Shown here one piece after another: positions 39,041-49,612 of a stretch of DNA of 64,000 nt. The notes under the pieces were generated by a model that saw only the letters and a list, made by a program, of their open reading frames with translations, made no database searches and was not told where the DNA came from. This DNA comes from Deinococcus sp. AJ005 (lineage in GTDB: Bacteria; Deinococcota; Deinococci; Deinococcales; Deinococcaceae): positions 1,817,001 to 1,881,000 of the forward strand of contig NZ_CP044990.1 in assembly GCF_009017495.1 (NCBI RefSeq). The letters are read 5' to 3'. Every line of letters starts with the position of its first letter. Positions within the stretch are counted from its first letter, which is position 1. The position numbers and the translations under genes are program-made.

Positions 39041-40722
39041 TATTTGTCCTCCCCGGCTGAGTTTTCCGGCGCGGTATTTTCTAACACAGAGCCGTCCAGA
39101 GCGGCGTCCTCAAGAACGTCTTTCTCCAGTTCCTGCTGATACGAATGCCCTCCCGGCGAACTCTCGGGCTGGGGCTGAGACTGCGACTGGGTCTGGGATT
39201 GCGAACCGCCACCGGACTGACCTTGAGATTGAGACTGGCTCTGGCCGTCGCCATGCATCATCTGGTTCTGGCTCTGCGGCGTCACCGGGCCGTCGTGGTC
39301 CAGCACCCAGGTGTCCTTGCTGCCGCCGCCCTGCGAGGAATTGACCACCAGACTGCCGCGCCGCAGCGCCACGCGGGTCAGGCCGCCCGGCACGATGGTC
39401 ACCTCGTCCTTGCCGCACAGGATGTAGGGACGCAGGTCGATGTGCGCGCCCTCGAATTCGGCGCTGTCAGGGTAGAACGTCGGGTGGCGCGACAGGCCCA
39501 CCACCGGCTGCCCGATAAAGTCGCGCGGATTGTCCTTGACCTTGACCAGAAATTCCGCCACTTCCTCCTCAGTAGACGCGGGGCCGATCAGCATGCCGTA
39601 GCCGCCCGCCTCGCCCACGGCCTTGATCACCATGTTGGCGGCATTGGCCAGGATGTGTTCCAGGTGATCCGGCTCGCTGCCCAGGAAGGTGGGAACGTTG
39701 TTCAGCAGCGGTTCCTCGTTCAGGTAATACTTGATCATATCGGGCACGTAGGCGTAGACGGCCTTGTCGTCGGCCACCCCGGTCCCCACGGCGTTGGCGA
39801 TGGCCACGCGGCCCTGGCGGTAGACCTCGATCAGCCCGGCCACGCCCAGCGCACTGTCGCGGCGGAAGGCCAGCGGATCGATGAAGTCGTCGTCGATGCG
39901 GCGGTAGATCACGTCCACCTGCTGCCGCCCGCCGGTGGTCCGCATCCAGACCCGGCCCGCGTCCACGAACAGGTCCCGGCCCTCGACGAGTTCCACGCCC
40001 ATCTGCTGCGCCAGATAAGCATGTTCAAAGTACGCGCTGTTGTACATGCCGGGGGTTAAAACAACGACCGTGCCATTGTCGCGCGGGCTGACCGATTGCA
40101 GTAGCGAGAGCAGCGAGGTGGCGTAATGCTGCACCGAGCGCACGCCCTGGCCCTCGAACATCTTGGGATAGATGCGCCGCATGGCATCTCGGTTGGACAG
40201 CAGGTACGACACGCCGCTGGGCGAGCGTAGGTTGTCCTCCAGCACCAGATACTCGCCCCTCTCGTCGCGGATCAGGTCACTGCCGACAATGTGGGTATAG
40301 ATGCCGCCGGGCGGCGTGACGCCGTGGACCTCGCGCCGGAAATGGGCCGAGGTGTAGACCAGTTCACTGGGAACGACGTTGTCGTTGAGAATCTGTGCGT
40401 CGCCGTAAATGTCGTTCAGGAAGAGGTTGAGCGCCTTGACGCGCTGGGTCAGCCCCGCTTCGAGATGCGCCCACTCGGAGGCCGGGATAACGCGCGGGAC
40501 CGGATCGAAGGGAAACGTCCGCTCGGTGCCCTTGGAGTCGCCGTAGACGGTGAAGGTGATGCCCTGGTTGCGGAAGGCCAGATCCAGCATGCCGTGCCGC
40601 CGCTGAAATTCAGTGACACCCAGAGAATCGATATATTCCTGCAAGCCCTGATAGTGCGGACGCACCTGCCCGTCCGCCGCAAACATCTCGTCAAAAAAGC
40701 TCTCGCCTGGCTCATATTTCAT
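39040..40722 (-). CDS. Circularly permuted type-2 ATP-grasp protein
   Basis: A 560-residue protein of the DUF404/DUF407 circularly permuted ATP-grasp family: [82 protein letters not shown] segment and [29 protein letters not shown]. It probably forms an amide bond using ATP. Residues after about 470 form a tail of SQ/QSQ repeats ([18 protein letters not shown]) and an acidic end, not part of the fold. AAGGGGG precedes the ATG. Confidence 0.93.
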   Translation of the reverse strand: MKYEPGESFFDEMFAADGQVRPHYQGLQEYIDSLGVTEFQRRHGMLDLAFRNQGITFTVYGDSKGTERTFPFDPVPRVIPASEWAHLEAGLTQRVKALNLFLNDIYGDAQILNDNVVPSELVYTSAHFRREVHGVTPPGGIYTHIVGSDLIRDERGEYLVLEDNLRSPSGVSYLLSNRDAMRRIYPKMFEGQGVRSVQHYATSLLSLLQSVSPRDNGTVVVLTPGMYNSAYFEHAYLAQQMGVELVEGRDLFVDAGRVWMRTTGGRQQVDVIYRRIDDDFIDPLAFRRDSALGVAGLIEVYRQGRVAIANAVGTGVADDKAVYAYVPDMIKYYLNEEPLLNNVPTFLGSEPDHLEHILANAANMVIKAVGEAGGYGMLIGPASTEEEVAEFLVKVKDNPRDFIGQPVVGLSRHPTFYPDSAEFEGAHIDLRPYILCGKDEVTIVPGGLTRVALRRGSLVVNSSQGGGSKDTWVLDHDGPVTPQSQNQMMHGDGQSQSQSQGQSGGGSQSQTQSQSQPQPESSPGGHSYQQELEKDVLEDAALDGSVLENTAPENSAGEDK

Positions 40723-40901
40723 GCGCCTGTCCCCCTTGTGTCGTGCTGGTGAATGCCCGCAGGATAGCGGCTCGGCAGGACCGGGAAGGCAGTGTGGCTA
40801 GGCGAACTCCTTATGGTCCAGCGCGGCGCGGGCGAAGCGGGAAAGGAAAAACGCGCGCTGAATGGGGCCAGGGCGCGGTTTTCTGAAGCTGTGTCTCTCC
40901 C

Positions 40902-41957
40902 CTACCCCTCGGTTCCGGTCAGTGGCGCGGCCCCCTCCCCGAAGGCCACTTCCAGGCGCGGCAGCAGCCTGCCCTCGTGGGCGCGGGCGGCACGCAGCAG
41001 CGCGTTCTTGACGGCGGTGGCATTGGCCCCCCCATGCCCGATGAAGGCCAGTCCCTTCACCCCGATCAGGATGCTGGCCCCGTAGGTGCTGGGGTCCATC
41101 CGGTCAGCCAGCCCGCGCAACGATCCGCGCACCAGCAGGCCGCCCAGCTTGCTTTTCAGGCCGCTGTTCAGAGCGTCGCGGATCCAGCCGAACATCACCC
41201 TGGCCTCGCCTTCTGCCAGCTTGAGGACCACGTTGCCGGTAAAGCCGTCGGTCACGACGATATCGGTGGTCCCCAGGAAGATGTCGCGGCCCTCCACGTT
41301 GCCGTGAAAGTTGATGCCTTTACCATGCAGAGCGCGCAGCAGGGCATGGGCCTCGATGACCAGCGCACTGCCCTTGTGGTCTTCCTCGCCAATCGAGAGC
41401 AGGCCCACGGTGGGGTTGTCCTGATCCTCCAGCACCTTCAGGTACACGGTGGCCAGCCGTGCCCACTGCGCGTAGTAGCTGGCCTTTACGTCCGCGTTGG
41501 CCCCGGCATCCAGCAACGTGGTCATGCCGCCGCGCGCGGGCAGGTGGGTCAGGATGGCCGGGCGTTCCACCCCCTTGATGCGCCCGAAGGTCAGCAGCGC
41601 CGAGGCCATCGTCGCGCCGCTGTGGCCCATGCTGACGGCGGCGGCGGCCCGGCCCTCCTTGACCAGTCGGGTGCAGATGTTGATGCTGGCCCCGGTGCGG
41701 CTGCGAACATCGCTGGCGTGTTCGTCCATGCCGATCACGTCGCTGGCGTCCACGATCTCCAGTGGCAGGGATGCGCTGCCCGGAAACTTGCCCAGTTCGG
41801 CGTGCAGGGCCACCCGCTCACCCACCAGCAGCACCGATACCCCCGCCCGCGCCGCCAGAATCGCACCCTCCACATTGGGCACCGCGCCGTGGTCCCCGCC
41901 CGCCGCATCCAGCGCGATGGGCAGACTGCCCGCCGCTGCCCCGGCTTCAGCGCTCAT
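40902..41957 (-). CDS. plsX: Phosphate acyltransferase PlsX
   Basis: PlsX makes acyl-phosphate from acyl-ACP for phospholipid synthesis. The 351-residue protein has PIALDAAGGDHGAVPNVEGA, SMGHSGATMASALLTFGRIKGVERPAI, FHGNVEGRDIFLG and VTDGFTGNVVLKLAEG, all strongly typical. The start overlaps the upstream NYN-domain gene by 11 nt, so the two are co-transcribed. Usual neighbours fabD/fabH are absent. Confidence 0.96.
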   Translation of the reverse strand: MSAEAGAAAGSLPIALDAAGGDHGAVPNVEGAILAARAGVSVLLVGERVALHAELGKFPGSASLPLEIVDASDVIGMDEHASDVRSRTGASINICTRLVKEGRAAAAVSMGHSGATMASALLTFGRIKGVERPAILTHLPARGGMTTLLDAGANADVKASYYAQWARLATVYLKVLEDQDNPTVGLLSIGEEDHKGSALVIEAHALLRALHGKGINFHGNVEGRDIFLGTTDIVVTDGFTGNVVLKLAEGEARVMFGWIRDALNSGLKSKLGGLLVRGSLRGLADRMDPSTYGASILIGVKGLAFIGHGGANATAVKNALLRAARAHEGRLLPRLEVAFGEGAAPLTGTEG

Positions 41958-42567
41958 CGTTTTCGGCCAGCGCGGCGGTCATGTAGAAGGGACGCCCCTC
42001 CGCCGCCTTCGTGTCCGGGCTGCGCTGTTCCCCCCGCCCGTCGCTGGGCAGACGGTAGCCAGGGCGCTCGATCTGGGCACGCAGGTCACCCAGGTCCACG
42101 TACAGGTCGGCGGCGTTGCGCAGCTCGTAACTGGTCATCTCGGGGATGCTGGCGACGATCACGCGTTTGCCCCGTGCCCGCAGCACCTCCACCGGGCGCT
42201 CGAAATCGCCGTCACCAGTCAGCAGCACGGCGGTGTCGTACAGATTGGTGGTGGTCAGCAGGTCCGTGACGATCTCGATGTCCAGGCTGGCGCGGCGGGA
42301 GGTGTCGCCGTTCTCGTCGGTACTCTCGCGCAGGGGGCGGGTGCGGACGGTGTAGCCCATGTAGGTCAGCGCATCGGTGAAACGGCGCTGCTTGTCGTCG
42401 ATGGGCAGGGGCACAGCGGTGTAGTAAAAGGCGTTGTAGAGGGTGCCCTGCGCGGCAAAGTGGTCCAGTATCTTGCGGTGATCGAAGTTCCAGCCCAGCC
42501 GCTTGGCCGCCGAGTAGACATTGGCCCCGTCAATAAAAAGTGCAATCCGTGGTGCGTTCATATCCAT
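41947..42567 (-). CDS. NYN domain (LabA/DUF88) protein
   Basis: A 206-residue NYN-domain protein with a PIN-like nuclease fold. It has ALFIDGANVYSAAKRLGW (first Asp), DIEIVTDLLTTTNLYDTAVLLTGDGDF (Asp pair) and YELRNAADLYVDLGDL, the LabA/DUF88 pattern. It is a probable RNase of unknown target. Met at 42567 is used; Met at 42561 is an alternative. It follows DUF309 and overlaps plsX. Confidence 0.9.
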   Translation of the reverse strand: MDMNAPRIALFIDGANVYSAAKRLGWNFDHRKILDHFAAQGTLYNAFYYTAVPLPIDDKQRRFTDALTYMGYTVRTRPLRESTDENGDTSRRASLDIEIVTDLLTTTNLYDTAVLLTGDGDFERPVEVLRARGKRVIVASIPEMTSYELRNAADLYVDLGDLRAQIERPGYRLPSDGRGEQRSPDTKAAEGRPFYMTAALAENDER

Positions 42568-42657
42568 AAAATCTGTCTCCCGATCCTTTAAATTCTCTAC
42601 CCCGGCAGATCGCTGGGGCATCCCGGCAGGATAGCGGACGGGAGGCAGACAGAGCGT

Positions 42658-42993
42658 TCACCCGCTGGGGGGAACCTGGGGAAACACATCCGGCATGTGC
42701 AGCGCCTCCCAGACCTCTGCCCGTAGCCGGACCAGATCCACACCGCCGTATTCGTCCGGCAGGGCATCCAGATATTTGACGGCCTTGTGAAAGTTGCGCC
42801 CGGTCAGGCTGCCGTGGTGCCAGCGCTTGTGCAGGGCCGCCGCCAGCAGGATCAGCGCTTGCAGAAAGGCGCGTTCCTGGCCCGTCGCCTCCAGCCACAG
42901 CTCCTCCCAGGCTTCATGCGCTTCCCACCACTGGCCCAAGTTGAACAGGGCCGCACCTTTCCTGAAGGTCTGCTGATCGGCAGTGCTGAACAT
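42658..42993 (-). CDS. DUF309 family protein
   Basis: A 111-residue helical DUF309 protein with the signature FNLGQWWEAHEAWEELWLEATG and AFLQALILLAAALHKRWHHGS. Its function is unknown; the conserved His/Glu suggest a possible metal site. The ATG lies 6 nt after TAGGGT on the minus strand, a leaderless start. It is followed 90 nt later by the NYN-domain gene. Confidence 0.92.
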   Translation of the reverse strand: MFSTADQQTFRKGAALFNLGQWWEAHEAWEELWLEATGQERAFLQALILLAAALHKRWHHGSLTGRNFHKAVKYLDALPDEYGGVDLVRLRAEVWEALHMPDVFPQVPPSG

Positions 42994-43109
42994 TGCCCCA
43001 CCCTACCCCGCCCACATTGCAACCGCCCCCACCACGCATGAATGACGCCTAAGCTCGTGCCCATGCCCGCCCAATCCACGCGCGAGGCACGGGGCGTATA
43101 GTTGTCCCC

Positions 43110-43469
<360 letters not shown>

Positions 43470-43488
43470 GCCCCGAATTCAAAGAAAG

Positions 43489-43516
43489 GCCACCCGTACG
43501 ATGGGGTGGCTTTTTT
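43489..43516 (+). terminator. Intrinsic terminator after trxA
   Basis: GCCACCC (43489-43495) pairs with GGGTGGC (43504-43510) and is followed by six Ts. Confidence 0.85.
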
Positions 43517-43551
43517 GCTGTTTTGCTGTACTGGATGGCCTACGAACTACT

Positions 43552-44130
43552 TCAAAAACGCACCACATCTGGCGGCGTCCAGGCATGCAGCACCTCACTG
43601 AGCAGGATTTCTCCGTCTGGCCATTCCCCATGCCCGCTCTCGGCATTGATATGCCCGGCCTCGCCCGCCGAAACCGCAGCCGCACCCCAGGCTTCGGCCA
43701 TCGCCTCGGCACGTTGGGGCGTGCAATACGGATCGTTCTCGCTATAGACCAGCAGCGCAGGAAAGGGCCATACATCCACAGGCAAGGGGGCCAGGGCCAG
43801 AAGCTGGGGATGCAACTCGGCCATGCCCGACTGTTCTGGATCGGCGGGAGCCACCAGCAACGCGCCGCGCACTCTCTGCATCTCCTCACCACCGGAAAGC
43901 CGCGCCCAATGAGCCACCGTCGCCACGCCCGCCGAGTGGGCCACCAGCACCAGTTGCCCCGGTGTGGCCTCGATCACTTCATGCAAACGGGCGGCCCAAA
44001 CTTCCGGCAGGGGATTTTCGGGATCGTCCTGGCGCACGCGTTCGGCACCGAATTTGTGCTGCCACAGCGTCTGCCAGTGCTGTGGCCCGCTGTCGCCCAA
44101 TCCAGGCACGATGATCAGGGTGGGGGTCAT
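43552..44130 (-). CDS. RBBP9/YdeN-type alpha/beta hydrolase
   Basis: A 192-residue serine hydrolase of the RBBP9/YdeN family: IIVPGLGDSGPQHWQTLW, catalytic Ser in LVAHSAGV, Asp in SENDPYC and His in GHINAESGHGEW. The substrate is unknown. The ATG at 44130 lies 7 nt after TACCCT on the minus strand, a leaderless start; the upstream ATG at 44175 is less likely. Confidence 0.9.
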   Translation of the reverse strand: MTPTLIIVPGLGDSGPQHWQTLWQHKFGAERVRQDDPENPLPEVWAARLHEVIEATPGQLVLVAHSAGVATVAHWARLSGGEEMQRVRGALLVAPADPEQSGMAELHPQLLALAPLPVDVWPFPALLVYSENDPYCTPQRAEAMAEAWGAAAVSAGEAGHINAESGHGEWPDGEILLSEVLHAWTPPDVVRF

Positions 44131-44213
44131 GGGGCAAAGGGTAGCAGGTGCAACAGAGACCGTGAGATTGAACATCTCTTGGGTCCGCTGGCAGGATCAA
44201 AATACCCCACAGC

Positions 44214-44245
44214 AAAAACCCCCCGCACAAGGCAGAGGGCATTCA
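44214..44245 (-). terminator. Probable terminator after rplQ
   Basis: On the minus strand CCCUC can pair with GGGGG (one U-G pair) around a short loop, followed by TTTTTG. It lies about 20 nt after the rplQ stop. The stem is imperfect. Confidence 0.45.
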
Positions 44246-44258
44246 AAAAAGATCTAGC

Positions 44259-44609
44259 TCAGACCAGTTCGATCAGGGCCATCGTCACGCCGTCGCCCCG
44301 GCGGGTGCCGATGCGAAGGATGCGGGTGTAGCCGCCGGGACGCTCGGCGTACTTGGGGGCCACTTCATCCATCATCTTGCGGACAACGTCGTTATCGTGG
44401 ATGTCGCGGGCCACCAGACGGCGGGCGTGCAGGTCGCCGCCCTTGGCGGTGGTGATCAGTTTCTCAACGTAGGGGCGCAGCTCTTTGGCCTTCGTGAGGG
44501 TCGTCTGGATGCGGCCCTCGCGCAGCAGCGCCGTCGCCTGGGCACGGGCCAGGGCGGTGCGGGCACTGCTGTTGCGGTTGAGCTTGCGTCCGGCTTTACC
44601 GTGGCGCAT
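44259..44609 (-). CDS. rplQ: 50S ribosomal protein L17
   Basis: A 116-residue L17: [22 protein letters not shown] is the family N-terminus, with [11 protein letters not shown] and [17 protein letters not shown]. It lies at the polypeptide tunnel exit region of the large subunit. It is the last gene of the alpha cluster, 51 nt after rpoA, with a probable terminator beyond it. Confidence 0.98.
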   Translation of the reverse strand: MRHGKAGRKLNRNSSARTALARAQATALLREGRIQTTLTKAKELRPYVEKLITTAKGGDLHARRLVARDIHDNDVVRKMMDEVAPKYAERPGGYTRILRIGTRRGDGVTMALIELV

Positions 44610-44659
44610 GGGTGTTCTCCTTCAAAACGCGGCCCCAGAGTACAGGGCCGGAAAGTGGT

Positions 44660-45676
44660 TTAGTCGCGCAGAGCAAGCCCAAACTGGGCCAATTGCTGCT
44701 TGATCTCATCCAGGCTGCGCTCGCCGATGCCGGGAACCTTCTTCAGGTCACGGTCACTCAGAGCGCACAACGCGTCCACGCTGTCGATGCCTTCTTCCTT
44801 GAGGGAATGCAGCACGCGGGTGGTCAGACCCAGCCCTTCCAGCGTGACACGCGGCGAATCCATCTCGGCAGGGTAATCGCCGGGGTTCAGATTCAACGTC
44901 GTGGGGCTGGTGGGGGGCAGATCGTACACGCCGGTCTGTGGCATGACGGGGGCGCTGGGGGTGTACACCGGCTGCTGGGTGAACTCCGGGGTCAGGGCAG
45001 GCAGGTTTTCCACGTTGCCGAACACGTTCAGCTCTTCACGCAGAATCTCCACCGCCTTGTCCAGGGTGTCCTGCGGGCCAGTGCTGCCATCGGTCCAGAC
45101 GCGCAGGATCAAGCGGTCCAAGTCGGTCTGCTGTCCCACGCGGGTGTTCTCGACGTGGTAGGCCACCCGGCGCACCGGGGAGAACACCGCGTCCACCGGA
45201 ATGGAGTTGATGCGGTCCTTGGTGGCGTGCTTTTCAGCGGGAACATAGCCCTCGCCTTCTTCCACGCGCACTTCCATGACCAGCTTGCCGTCTTCAGCCA
45301 AAGTGGCGATCACCAGATCGGGGTTGACGATCTCGGCGTCGCTGGGTACCTCGAAGGCGCTGGCCTTGACGACACCCTCGCCCTGCGCGCGCAGGGTCAG
45401 GGTTTTGGGACCGGGAGCGTGGAATTTCACGACCAGTTCCTTGAGGTTGAGGATCATCTGAATGACGTCCTCTTTCACTCCGGGAATGGTGGAAAATTCG
45501 TGCAGCACGTCTTCGATATACACGCTGGTGACAGCCGTGCCGGGGATCGAGGACATCAGGATGCGCCGGATGGGGTTCCCGATGGTGACGCCGTAACCGC
45601 GCGTGAGCGGTTCCAGGACGAATTCGCCGTAATCGCCGTCCACGCGGGCTTTGAGTTGAGGGCGCTTTTGATCCAT
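44660..45676 (-). CDS. rpoA: RNA polymerase alpha subunit
   Basis: A 338-residue alpha subunit that scaffolds RNA polymerase and contacts promoters and activators. The N-terminal domain has FVLEPLTRGYGVTIGNPIRRIL, and the C-terminal domain has LTTRVLHSLKEEGIDSVDALCALS and VPGIGERSLDEI. The ATG at 45676 follows GGAGG; the frame extends further upstream but into rpsD in another phase. The linker has a Pro-rich stretch (YTPSAPVMPQTGVYDLPPTS). Confidence 0.98.
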   Translation of the reverse strand: MDQKRPQLKARVDGDYGEFVLEPLTRGYGVTIGNPIRRILMSSIPGTAVTSVYIEDVLHEFSTIPGVKEDVIQMILNLKELVVKFHAPGPKTLTLRAQGEGVVKASAFEVPSDAEIVNPDLVIATLAEDGKLVMEVRVEEGEGYVPAEKHATKDRINSIPVDAVFSPVRRVAYHVENTRVGQQTDLDRLILRVWTDGSTGPQDTLDKAVEILREELNVFGNVENLPALTPEFTQQPVYTPSAPVMPQTGVYDLPPTSPTTLNLNPGDYPAEMDSPRVTLEGLGLTTRVLHSLKEEGIDSVDALCALSDRDLKKVPGIGERSLDEIKQQLAQFGLALRD

Positions 45677-45686
45677 GGGTCCTCCG

Positions 45687-46307
<621 letters not shown>

Positions 46308-46478
46308 TGATTGATCTCCTTGGTGCGGTCAGGAACGGTGCCCTGCCGGGTCTGCGGCCCTCTGTTTACCCGCCGCCATTGCTGGTGGTTGCAGCTTTCA
46401 TTCCCCCAAAAGGAAACAGCGGCGGCGGGACAGGTGGGCGCGCGCGAAAACTCTAGTTCAGCACTCTTCTAAAAAACA
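46308..46478 (-). ncRNA. Candidate rpsD leader hairpin (possible S4 autoregulatory RNA)
   Basis: This gap between rpsK and rpsD is long for the operon. In the mRNA, CCCGCCGCC (46429-46421) pairs perfectly with GGCGGCGGG (46377-46369), enclosing about 43 nt with a further GCTG/CAGC pairing. In other bacteria S4 binds a structured leader next to rpsD to repress it. The match here is by position and structure only. Confidence 0.4.
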
Positions 46479-46874
46479 CTAAGCGCGAAACTTTTTCTTG
46501 GGGCGGCAGCCGTTGTGAGGCACGGGGGTGTCGTCCATGATGGACTTCACTTCAATGCCGCTGGCCTGAATGGCGCGGATGGCCTGTTCGCGGCCTGAGC
46601 CGCTGCCCCGCACCACCACGTCGACGATGTTCATGCCGAAGGTCTGTTGGGCCTTCTTCACGGCGTCGGCGGCGGCGAGCTGGGCGGCGTAGGGCGTGCC
46701 TTTCTTGCTGCCCTTGTAGCCGATGGTCCCGCCACTGCTCCAGGCGACAGAGTTGCCGTCCAGATCGGTGATGGTGACAATCGTGTTGTTGTAGCTGGCA
46801 TGCACGTAGGCGCGGCCAGCGCTGATGTTGCGCCGGGCGCGGCGCGGGGTCTTGCCCTTGGTAGATTTCGCCAT
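46479..46874 (-). CDS. rpsK: 30S ribosomal protein S11
   Basis: A 131-residue S11 of the platform of the small subunit: [58 protein letters not shown] and [14 protein letters not shown]. It lies 3 nt after rpsM. Confidence 0.99.
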   Translation of the reverse strand: MAKSTKGKTPRRARRNISAGRAYVHASYNNTIVTITDLDGNSVAWSSGGTIGYKGSKKGTPYAAQLAAADAVKKAQQTFGMNIVDVVVRGSGSGREQAIRAIQASGIEVKSIMDDTPVPHNGCRPKKKFRA

Positions 46875-46877
46875 GGC

Positions 46878-47257
46878 TTACTTCCTCGCGGCCTTTTTCT
46901 TACCAGCCACAGTCTTGCGCGGTCCCTTGCGGGTGCGGGCGTTGGTCTTGGTGCGCTGACCGCGCACGGGCAGCCCACGGCGGTGGCGCAGGCCACGGTA
47001 CGCACCGATGTCCATCAGACGCTTGATGTTCTGACCGACTTCGGAGCGCAGATCGCCTTCAACCTTGTAGGTCTTTTCCACGGCTTCACGCAGGGTGGAC
47101 TGGTCCGCTTCCGAGAGGTTCTTGACGCGGGTGTCGGGGTTGATTCCGGTACGCGCCAGGACTTCCTTGCTGCGGGTCAGGCCAATGCCGTAGATGTAGG
47201 TCAGCGCGATTTCAATGCGCTTTTCGCGGGGCAGATCGACGCCTGCAACGCGGGCCA

Positions 47258-47258
<1 letters not shown>
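46878..47258 (-). CDS. rpsM: 30S ribosomal protein S13
   Basis: A 126-residue S13: [30 protein letters not shown], then [33 protein letters not shown] at the C-terminal tail that contacts the tRNA P site. The ATG at 47258 overlaps the rpmJ stop (TAATG), which decides the start. Confidence 0.99.
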
Positions 47259-47394
<136 letters not shown>

Positions 47395-47472
47395 GCTGTG
47401 CATTAGCAGCGCTCGACCCCCGTCTCACCTTCTGTCAGAGGGAATCTGTGGTGTGCCTCAGCCCTGAGACGG

Positions 47473-47730
47473 TCAGCGGCGGTAGACGATGCGCCCGCGC
47501 GACGTGTCGTACGGGCTGATTTCCAGAACCACACGGTCACCAGGCAGGATACGGATGTAGTGAATCCGCATCTTTCCGCTGATGTAAGCCAGGAGATCGT
47601 GTCCCGTATCCAGCTTTACGCGAAAGGTGGTGTTGGGCAACGCCTCTGTCACCACGCCCTCAGCGCGTACGGTATCGGACTCTTCCTTCTTCTTCTTTTC
47701 CCGCTGTTCCGGCATTCTTCGTCTTGCCAC
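47473..47730 (-). CDS. infA: Translation initiation factor IF-1
   Basis: An 85-residue S1/OB-fold IF-1: [53 protein letters not shown] and GRIVYRR. The GTG at 47730 is chosen because GGAGG lies 4-5 nt before it; the in-frame ATG at 47715 ([13 protein letters not shown]) is the alternative. It leads infA-rpmJ-rpsM-rpsK-rpsD-rpoA-rplQ and follows the VWA gene by about 160 nt. Confidence 0.95.
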   Translation of the reverse strand: MARRRMPEQREKKKKEESDTVRAEGVVTEALPNTTFRVKLDTGHDLLAYISGKMRIHYIRILPGDRVVLEISPYDTSRGRIVYRR

Positions 47731-47762
47731 GCAACCTCCAGGCCCAATACAAGCCAAACGTA

Positions 47763-47792
47763 AAGGTATCACGCGTGTGGGCAGCCAGACAA
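47763..47792 (-). promoter_or_regulatory. Candidate infA operon promoter
   Basis: On the minus strand, -35 TTGTCT (47792-47787), an 18-nt spacer and -10 TACCTT (47768-47763) lie 32 nt before the infA GTG. A separate promoter is expected here because the upstream genes are not ribosomal. Confidence 0.5.
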
Positions 47793-47887
47793 GGCAGGAT
47801 GACAATCCCGTGCAGGCATAAGGGAAAGGCAGGGCCAAGCGTTCGTCTATTCAGGACACAGACCTGGCACATGAAAGGCTCTTGTTC

Positions 47888-49084
47888 TCAGCCCGCCGCT
47901 CCACCCCTCGTCACGATGCCCTGCGTTCCGGCCCACGCCGCCACATCGTCGCCGCGCATGGCCGCCGCCATCAGGCCGGGGAAATGATCGGGGGTGCAGG
48001 CGAAGGACGGAATGCCCAGGCCCGCGAAGGCCCGCGCCACGCCGTGATCGTAGCTGGGTGCGCCGTCATCCGACAAGGCTAGCAGGGCGATCATATTCAC
48101 GCCCGAATCCTTGAGGGTGCGGGCGCGGGCCAGCATCTCGCGCTCGTTGCCGCCTTCGTACAGATCGCTGATCAGCACCAGGATGGTCTGTTCTGGGCGC
48201 TGGATCACACCCTGGCAATAGGCCAAGGCGCGGTTGATGTCCGTGCCGCCGCCCAACTGAATGCCGTACAGCACGTCCACCGGATCACTCAGGTTCTCGG
48301 AGAGGTCCGCGACTTCGGTATCGAAGACCACCACGCGGGTGCTGACGGCGGGCAAACTGGCCAGCACCGCGCCGAACACGCCCGCGTACACCACACTGCT
48401 GGCCATGCTGCCCGACTGATCCAGACACAGCACGATGTCGCGCAGGCTGCGGCGTTTGCGCCCATAGCCGATCAGCCGTTCGGGAATGATTGTGCGCTTT
48501 TCGGGCAGGTAAGACTTGAGATTGGCGCGGATGGTGGCGTTCCAGTCGATCTCCGGGCCACGCGGGCGGAAGTTGCGCTGGGCACGGTTCAGGCTGCCCG
48601 ACACGGCGGCGCGGGTGGGTTCTTCCAGACGCTTCGTGAGGTCATCCACCACCTTGCGGACCACGGTGCGAGCGGCGTCTTTCGCCTTGGCGGGCATCAC
48701 GCCCTTGAGCGTGAGCAACGTGCCCACCAGATTCACGTCGGCCTGCACGTTTTCCAGCATTTCCGGCTCGAAGAGGAGTTGCGTGAGATTCAGGCGTTCG
48801 ATGGCGTCCTCCTGCATCACGCGCACCACGTCAGCAGGGAAGAATTCGCGTAAGTCGGCCAGCCAGCGGGCCACCTTCGGCGCGCTTGCGCCCAGGCCGC
48901 CGCGCCGGGAACCCGTGGGGGCGTCGTAGAGGCCGCTCAGGGCGTCGTCCATGCGTTTGTCTTCGATGGACAGGCCGATGTCCTGGCCGCCCTCGCCGCT
49001 GACGCCATCGGCCTCGCCGCCGCCCAGCACGAGTCTCCAGCGGCGCAGGCGTTCGGGGGTAGCGGATGAATTGGGAAGGGTCAT
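47888..49084 (-). CDS. VWA domain protein of MoxR-associated operon
   Basis: A 398-residue protein with a helical N-terminal half (DALSGLYDAPTGSRRGGLG, then FFPADVVRVMQEDAIERLN) and a C-terminal von Willebrand A domain carrying an intact metal site: LDQSGSMASS, GGGTD and LISDLYEGG. VWA proteins of this kind work with MoxR AAA+ ATPases to remodel or load cofactors into client proteins. The ATG at 49084 lies 5 nt after AGGAG. It is the last gene of the operon starting with the SWIM gene. Confidence 0.9.
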   Translation of the reverse strand: MTLPNSSATPERLRRWRLVLGGGEADGVSGEGGQDIGLSIEDKRMDDALSGLYDAPTGSRRGGLGASAPKVARWLADLREFFPADVVRVMQEDAIERLNLTQLLFEPEMLENVQADVNLVGTLLTLKGVMPAKAKDAARTVVRKVVDDLTKRLEEPTRAAVSGSLNRAQRNFRPRGPEIDWNATIRANLKSYLPEKRTIIPERLIGYGRKRRSLRDIVLCLDQSGSMASSVVYAGVFGAVLASLPAVSTRVVVFDTEVADLSENLSDPVDVLYGIQLGGGTDINRALAYCQGVIQRPEQTILVLISDLYEGGNEREMLARARTLKDSGVNMIALLALSDDGAPSYDHGVARAFAGLGIPSFACTPDHFPGLMAAAMRGDDVAAWAGTQGIVTRGGAAG

Positions 49085-49174
49085 GGTTGCTCCTGGTGGA
49101 CATAGATGTGGCGGCTTGGACAAAAGCGTAGGAACAAGGTTACGGCACGTTTTCTCGCAGTGGCTAGCATCGCT

Positions 49175-49555
49175 TCATTCGTCCTCGCCTGGAAAGACGA
49201 TGACCCCATCCGTGGCGCTGACATCGAAAAAACCGACGCCATGCTTCTGTGCCAATCGGGTCACGGTCTCGTGTGCCGTCTGTGCCTGAGACCAAGCAAA
49301 GGCGGCGTAAACCATTACCGTTCCCAGCGAGTAATCCGTTGCTCTGGATTCGTCGAACTCCTCGTCGGACATGCCATTCATGTCTGGGAAGGTCTGGATA
49401 ATCTCGGCATACCACGCCTGCAACACGGCTGAACAGACCTGAACGTCGTTGTACCCGTGTTCCTCGCTCCACTGGGTCTGCTGTTCGTACCAGGCTATAA
49501 ATTCGGCACGGTAACGCGGTGCAGAAGGATCGAAAACCATTAAGTCGTGACTCAC
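49175..49555 (-). CDS. Small protein of unknown function, immunity-like
   Basis: A 126-residue soluble acidic protein: MSHDLMVFDPSAPR, AWYEQQTQWSEEHGYND, AWYAEIIQTFPDMNG, TDYSLGTVMVYAAFAWSQA and HGVGFFDVSATDG. I recall widespread proteins of this pattern of unknown function, some near polymorphic toxin genes, but cannot confirm it. It sits between the DUF5682 and VWA genes, 57 nt from the former and 90 nt from the latter, and its position in the operon may be incidental. Confidence 0.75.
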   Translation of the reverse strand: MSHDLMVFDPSAPRYRAEFIAWYEQQTQWSEEHGYNDVQVCSAVLQAWYAEIIQTFPDMNGMSDEEFDESRATDYSLGTVMVYAAFAWSQAQTAHETVTRLAQKHGVGFFDVSATDGVIVFPGEDE

Positions 49556-49612
49556 TGCACCACCTCCAGAACTCGGATCATTCGATCGCGCTCAGCGGGC
49601 GGGATGCGGCGT

